Shown piece by piece: positions 7,632 through 11,083 of a stretch of 11,083 nucleotides of DNA (the stretch's first letter is position 1; every line of letters starts with the position of its first letter). Source of the stretch: Marinospirillum sp. (GTDB lineage: Bacteria; Pseudomonadota; Gammaproteobacteria; Pseudomonadales; Halomonadaceae); assembly GCF_014859565.1 (NCBI RefSeq), contig NZ_JACUUA010000116.1:1-11083 (forward strand), given 5' to 3'. Position numbers and translations under genes: made by a program. The notes below the pieces were generated by a model, which did no database searches, had not been told where the DNA came from, and saw nothing but the letters and a program-made list of their open reading frames with translations.

Positions 7632-8165
7632 GTGCAAAAAAGCCCCCCCATTTTACCCGAACTGGAGCTTCACCTGCGTGCTGAGGTCTTTAAATGTTAC
7701 GCGCTGGCAGAAGCCTGGTACCTAAAATCTTTTGCCCGACCACAAATTCTGCTGAATCTTCGTGGGCGCAGTGCCGGTGTGGCTGAGTTGCAGAAAAACC
7801 GTTTACGTTTTAATGCTGTGCTGTTGGCAGAAAACGAAAATGCTTTTCTGGCTGAGGTTGTACCCCACGAGGTGGCTCATCTTCTGGCCCGGAAGCTGCA
7901 TGGCCGGGGTGTGCGCCCTCACGGTTATGAATGGCAACAAATCATGCGGCAGGTATTTGCCCTGGAGCCGCGTCGAACCCATTCTTTTGATACTAGCCGC
8001 TCGGCACGCCAAGGTTATGTTTACACTTGTGGTTGTCATGATCGGGAGCACGCCTTGACCATTCGCAGGCACAACCGTATTTTGCGGGGACAAAGGTACA
8101 TCTGCCGGCAGTGTAAAACCCATTTAAGCTTTTTACGTGTGGATGAAAGCGTGACTGAAAAGTGA
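7632..8165 (+). CDS. sprT: SprT-like zinc metalloprotease-fold protein
   Basis: With the GTG start at 7632 the product has 177 residues; E. coli SprT has 165. The metalloprotease-like zinc site reads VVPHEVAHLL (His79, Glu80, His83) with a downstream His97 in RPHGYEW as probable third ligand. SAG (at about 48) and LNAVLL-like sequence (RFNAVLL) match the family's N-terminal half. The C-terminus is a zinc ribbon, C-x-C (Cys133, Cys135) and C-x2-C (Cys158, Cys161), around LTIRRHNRILRG, a highly SprT-like stretch. The biological role of bacterial SprT is poorly defined; related eukaryotic SPRTN cleaves DNA-protein crosslinks. A longer ORF from TTG 7575 would add 19 unlike residues. A run of seven C lies just after the start. 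It is divergent from the YecA-family gene and upstream of acs. Confidence 0.9.
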   Translation: MQKSPPILPELELHLRAEVFKCYALAEAWYLKSFARPQILLNLRGRSAGVAELQKNRLRFNAVLLAENENAFLAEVVPHEVAHLLARKLHGRGVRPHGYEWQQIMRQVFALEPRRTHSFDTSRSARQGYVYTCGCHDREHALTIRRHNRILRGQRYICRQCKTHLSFLRVDESVTEK

Positions 8166-8179
8166 CAACTCGGTCACTT
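8160..8179. repeat. 7-bp inverted repeat across the sprT stop codon
   Basis: AAGTGAC (8160-8166) and GTCACTT (8173-8179) are perfect inverted copies separated by six bases. The left arm contains the sprT TGA. It could be a weak terminator for sprT (a T6 run occurs about 27 bases later), or a protein-binding site upstream of acs. It resembles a CRP half-site pair, but GTGA and TCAC are 8 bases apart rather than the 6 required. Confidence 0.35.
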
Positions 8180-8231
8180 CGCTATAACTCATTGAATTTA
8201 AATGGTTTTTTGTTGCTACCAAGGTCTAATG

Positions 8232-8259
8232 TTGCTGCACCATGTTGGGCATGTATAAC
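8232..8259 (+). promoter_or_regulatory. Candidate sigma-70 promoter of acs
   Basis: TTGCTG (8232-8237) and TATAAC (8254-8259) are separated by 16 bases, about 55 bases upstream of the chosen acs ATG. The -10 is 5/6 and the -35 is 3/6 against consensus, which suits an activator-dependent promoter. A small palindrome CTTGTCGCAAG follows directly (8259-8269). Confidence 0.4.
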
Positions 8260-8313
8260 TTGTCGCAAGATTTTTACATAAAAACAATCCACCCCAGGCA
8301 GAGGCTGAGTCTG

Positions 8314-10263
8314 ATGAGCGAACAACAGAAAGTTTATCCTGTAACACCAGAGCTGGCAGAAAGCGCATGGATCAACAAGGAAAAATACCTTGCCATGTAC
8401 AAGGAATCAGTAGAAAACCCCGACGCATTCTGGGCAGAGCAGGGTAAGCGTCTTGACTGGTTCAAACCTTATACCAAGGTTAAAAATACCAGCTTTGATT
8501 CTCACAATGTCGATATCCGCTGGTTTGAAGATGGCACCCTGAACGCCTCTTACAACTGTCTGGATCGTCACCTGGAAACTCGTGGTGACCAGGTTGCTAT
8601 CATCTGGGAAGGTGACAACCCAGCTGAAGACAAAAAAATTACCTATCGTGAGCTATATCATGATGTTTGCCGCTTTGCCAATGGCCTGAAAAAACTGGGT
8701 GTTAAAAAAGGCGAAGTGGTCACCCTGTACATGCCGATGGTGCCTGAAGCTGCTGTTGCCATGCTGGCTTGTGCTCGTCTGGGTGCCATCCACTCTATTG
8801 TATTTGGTGGCTTCTCTCCGGATGCCATTGCCAGCCGTGTGATTGGTTCTGACTCCCGCGTGATTATTACTTCTGACGAAGGTTTGCGTGGTGGTAAGCA
8901 TGTGCCCTTGAAAGAAAACGTCGACGAAGGTCTGACCAATCCCGGTGTAAAAACCGTTGAACACGTGGTTGTGCTGAAGCGTACCGGTGGCGATATTGCC
9001 TGGCACGATCATCGTGACGTGTGGTGGCATGATCTGGTTGCTGATTGTGCAGATGAGTGCCCTGCGGAAGAAATGGAAGCGGAAGACCCGCTGTTTATTC
9101 TGTTCACTTCCGGCTCCACAGGTGCTCCAAAAGGACTGAAGCACACAACTGGCGGCTACATGGTTTATGCCTCCATGACCCATCAGTACATTTTTGACTA
9201 CAAGCCCGGTGATGTTTACTGGTGTACTGCAGACGTGGGCTGGGTAACAGGTCACAGCTACATTGTTTATGGACCGCTGGCTAATGGCGCCACCACACTG
9301 ATGTTTGAAGGTGTGCCTTCCTACCCAAGCCACAGCCGCTTTGGTGATGTGATTGATAAGCATGGTGTAACCATCTTCTACACAGCGCCGACCGCTGTAC
9401 GTGCCCTGATGGCTCAGGGTGAAGGTGTGATGGGTAATAGCAAGCGTACCTCTTTGCGCTTGTTGGGTTCCGTAGGTGAGCCAATCAACCCAGAAGCCTG
9501 GCAGTGGTACTACGATAAGATCGGTAACAGCAAGTGCCCGATTGTGGATACCTGGTGGCAAACTGAGACGGGCGGCATCCTGATTGCGCCACTGCCCGGC
9601 GCTACAGATCTGAAGCCTGGTTCTGCTACCCTGCCTTTCTTTGGTGTGCAGCCAGCGCTGGTGGATGCTGAAGGCCAAATTCTGGAAGGTGAAACCGAAG
9701 GTAACTTAGTCATTCTGGATTCCTGGCCGGGTCAGGGTCGTTCCATCTGGGGTGATCATGAGCGCTTTGTGCAAACCTACTTCACCACCTACAAAGGCAT
9801 GTACTTCACGGGTGACGGCTGCCGCCGTGATGCAGATGGTTTCTACTGGATTACCGGTCGTGTGGATGACGTTATCAACGTTTCCGGTCACAGGATGGGT
9901 ACTGCTGAAGTTGAGTCTGCAATGGTTGCTCACCCATCTGTTGCTGAAGCAGCAGTGGTTGGTTACCCGCATGACATCAAAGGTCAGGGTATTTATGTGT
10001 ATGTCACACTGGCCGATGGCTTTGAACCCAGTGATGACCTCAAGAAAGAGTTGGTGAAGTGGGTGCGTAAGGAGATTGGTCCGATTGCTTCTCCTGATGT
10101 CATTCAATTCTCTCCGGGTCTGCCAAAAACGCGTTCTGGTAAAATCATGCGCCGTATTCTGCGTAAAATTGCCGCCAACGAAACAGACGGTCTAGGTGAT
10201 ACCAGCACTCTGGCAGATCCATCGGTTGTTGATGACCTGATTGCTAACCGCGCAACCAAGTAA
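8314..10263 (+). CDS. acs: Acetyl-CoA synthetase (AMP-forming)
   Basis: Cytoplasmic enzyme that activates acetate with ATP and CoA to acetyl-CoA, releasing AMP and PPi. The 649-residue length matches E. coli Acs (652), and similarity appears throughout. Motifs: ATP-binding [10 protein letters not shown] (from 265), DTWWQTETG (412-420), YFTGDG (497-502, hinge Asp501), and [11 protein letters not shown] with the catalytic Lys610, the residue that Pat-type acetyltransferases acetylate and CobB deacetylates in relatives. I chose ATG 8314 ([10 protein letters not shown]) because it aligns with the usual N-terminus and GAGG lies 9 bases upstream. The frame extends to an ATG at 8242, but that would overlap the probable promoter and add 24 unlike residues. 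A strong terminator follows, and the next gene is a CrbR/ErdR-type regulator likely to control it. Confidence 0.98.
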   Translation: MSEQQKVYPVTPELAESAWINKEKYLAMYKESVENPDAFWAEQGKRLDWFKPYTKVKNTSFDSHNVDIRWFEDGTLNASYNCLDRHLETRGDQVAIIWEGDNPAEDKKITYRELYHDVCRFANGLKKLGVKKGEVVTLYMPMVPEAAVAMLACARLGAIHSIVFGGFSPDAIASRVIGSDSRVIITSDEGLRGGKHVPLKENVDEGLTNPGVKTVEHVVVLKRTGGDIAWHDHRDVWWHDLVADCADECPAEEMEAEDPLFILFTSGSTGAPKGLKHTTGGYMVYASMTHQYIFDYKPGDVYWCTADVGWVTGHSYIVYGPLANGATTLMFEGVPSYPSHSRFGDVIDKHGVTIFYTAPTAVRALMAQGEGVMGNSKRTSLRLLGSVGEPINPEAWQWYYDKIGNSKCPIVDTWWQTETGGILIAPLPGATDLKPGSATLPFFGVQPALVDAEGQILEGETEGNLVILDSWPGQGRSIWGDHERFVQTYFTTYKGMYFTGDGCRRDADGFYWITGRVDDVINVSGHRMGTAEVESAMVAHPSVAEAAVVGYPHDIKGQGIYVYVTLADGFEPSDDLKKELVKWVRKEIGPIASPDVIQFSPGLPKTRSGKIMRRILRKIAANETDGLGDTSTLADPSVVDDLIANRATK

Positions 10264-10294
10264 TCCTCGGCTTGTAACCTTTGGCATTGCTCTT

Positions 10295-10321
10295 GCCCCG
10301 CTTCGGCGGGGCTTTCTTTTT
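10295..10321 (+). terminator. Rho-independent terminator of acs
   Basis: GCCCCGC (10295-10301) pairs perfectly with GCGGGGC (10306-10312) around a TTCG tetraloop, followed directly by TTTCTTTTT (10313-10321). This is a textbook intrinsic terminator about 30 bases after the acs stop, so the response-regulator gene should have its own promoter. Confidence 0.93.
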
Positions 10322-10377
10322 GTGTGTCTGTCAACGATAGCCATAATGGATTGTTTCTTGATTATTCATGGCAGGAA

Positions 10378-10383
10378 TATAAT
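10378..10383 (+). promoter_or_regulatory. Candidate -10 box for the response-regulator gene
   Basis: A perfect TATAAT lies 37 bases before the ATG at 10421 and downstream of the acs terminator. At 17 bases upstream the -35 position reads TTCTTG, a poor match, so an activator or another -35 choice may be needed. Confidence 0.45.
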
Positions 10384-10420
10384 AATGACTCAGGATTTAC
10401 AGACTGCCGGAGGAAAGTGA

Positions 10421-11083
10421 ATGGCTTTACGCCACAAGATTATCGTTGCTGACGACCACCCCCTGTTTCGGGCCGCTCTGCAGCAGGCAGTTCGCCAGGC
10501 ACTCAGCGATGTCGAAATCGTTGAAGCGGATACACTCGAAGCCGTACACAAAGCTGTTGCGGATCATCCTGATGCTGATTTGATTCTGCTGGATCTGCAT
10601 ATGCCGGGTGCTCATGGTTTTTCCGGTCTGGTATTTCTGCGAGGAGTTAATCCCGGCATACCAGTGGTTGTGGTATCTGGCAGTGAAGAAACCCATGTTA
10701 TCCGTCGTGCCATGGATTATGGTGCTTCCGGTTTTATTCCCAAGTCCTCTTCTTTGGATACCATTGCAGCAGCCATCTCTCAGGTGATTCAAGGTGAAGT
10801 CTGGATTCCACCGGAAGTTGCAGATGGTCTGGATGAAATCAGTGAAGAAGAAGCCCGCTTTGCTGAGGCTCTGGCATCACTCACCCCACAGCAGTTCCGC
10901 GTATTGAGCATGCTGACTGAAGGTTTGCTGAACAAGCAGATTGCTTATGAGTTGCAGGTTTCTGAGGCAACCATCAAGGCACACGTCACCGCCATCCTGC
11001 GCAAGCTGGGTGTACATTCTCGTACCCAGGCTGTGATTGCCGCCAAGCGCCTCGAAGTTGAAGCGCCTCGCGTTTCTGGTTAG
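10421..11083 (+). CDS. crbR: LuxR/NarL-type response regulator, CrbR/ErdR-like
   Basis: A 220-residue two-component response regulator. The receiver domain (about 5-122) has the acidic pair Asp11-Asp12, phospho-acceptor Asp58 in LLDLHMPG, Ser86 and Lys108 (GFIPKSS). A LuxR-type helix-turn-helix fills about 150-210, with LTPQQFRVL, LLNKQIAYELQVSEATIKAHV and ILRKLGVHSRTQA. GGAGG (10409-10413) stands 7 bases before the ATG. Established knowledge: CrbR (Vibrio) and ErdR (Pseudomonas) are response regulators of this type, paired with the hybrid kinase CrbS/MxtR, and activate acs. Placement directly after acs on the same strand supports this role, but NarL-family members are numerous, so the exact name is inference. 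No kinase gene is visible in the window. The stop codon is the last three bases. Confidence 0.87.
   Translation: MALRHKIIVADDHPLFRAALQQAVRQALSDVEIVEADTLEAVHKAVADHPDADLILLDLHMPGAHGFSGLVFLRGVNPGIPVVVVSGSEETHVIRRAMDYGASGFIPKSSSLDTIAAAISQVIQGEVWIPPEVADGLDEISEEEARFAEALASLTPQQFRVLSMLTEGLLNKQIAYELQVSEATIKAHVTAILRKLGVHSRTQAVIAAKRLEVEAPRVSG

Noticed and set aside
7663..8165. SprT could be read as a broken gene because of the C7 tract near its start.
   Set aside because: The frame is intact through the zinc site and zinc ribbon, so there is no frameshift.
8162..8177. CRP-like site GTGA...TCAC upstream of acs.
   Set aside because: The half-sites are 8 bases apart instead of 6, and the arms fit a longer perfect hairpin over the sprT stop.
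8204..8216. Possible sigma-54 promoter (GG...GC pattern) upstream of acs.
   Set aside because: The GG and GC are separated by 9 bases rather than the 10 that sigma-54 promoters require, and the flanking consensus is poor.
8242..8313. N-terminal extension of Acs to the ATG at 8242.
   Set aside because: The added residues do not resemble Acs N-termini, no ribosome site precedes that ATG, and it would overlap the likely promoter.
8653..9678. A 341-codon open frame antisense to acs.
   Set aside because: It lies wholly inside a strongly conserved acs gene, its product is low-complexity-looking with no family features, and it has no credible start; it is a codon-bias shadow.

Overview
The window looks like chromosomal housekeeping DNA from a gammaproteobacterium, most likely a marine or Oceanospirillales/Pseudomonadales-type relative. 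The evidence is the Azotobacter/Pseudomonas-like AceF active site (Asn in place of the usual Asp), the adk-tsaB-small ORF-rsmJ order, PlsB, a YecA/YgfB-family protein next to SprT, and acs next to a CrbR/ErdR-type response regulator. Base composition looks moderate and even. I see no insertion sequence, phage gene, CRISPR array, tRNA or rRNA. The organism assignment is inference from gene content only.

Layout, left to right on the + strand unless stated. (1) 1-1359: the 3' part of aceF (pyruvate dehydrogenase E2), ending at a strong hairpin. (2) 1413-1655: a decayed C-terminal remnant of a methyl-accepting chemotaxis protein with one in-frame stop, followed by its own hairpin. (3) 1792-4302: a probable operon of adk (adenylate kinase), tsaB (t6A tRNA modification), a possible 31-codon ORF overlapping the tsaB end, an unrecognised 92-residue protein, and rsmJ (16S rRNA methyltransferase). 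(4) 4395-6770, minus strand: plsB (glycerol-3-phosphate acyltransferase), convergent with rsmJ. (5) 6808-6894: a 28-codon remnant resembling the start of a ClsB-like phospholipase D/cardiolipin synthase, divergent from plsB, running into a hairpin. (6) 6916-7551, minus strand: a YecA/YgfB (UPF0149) family protein, divergent from (7) 7632-8165: a SprT-like zinc protein probably starting at GTG. (8) 8314-10263: acs (acetyl-CoA synthetase) with a textbook Rho-independent terminator. (9) 10421-11083: a LuxR/NarL-type response regulator that matches CrbR/ErdR, the known activator of acs in related bacteria.

The genes serve central metabolism and translation. AceF and Acs both make acetyl-CoA, from pyruvate and from acetate. 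Adk balances adenylates and also removes the AMP that Acs produces. TsaB and RsmJ modify tRNA and 16S rRNA. PlsB starts phospholipid synthesis.

I found no convincing new biological system. The points most worth a second look are two gene remnants (MCP tail, PLD-family head), the small-ORF region between tsaB and rsmJ, and the acs/crbR pairing.
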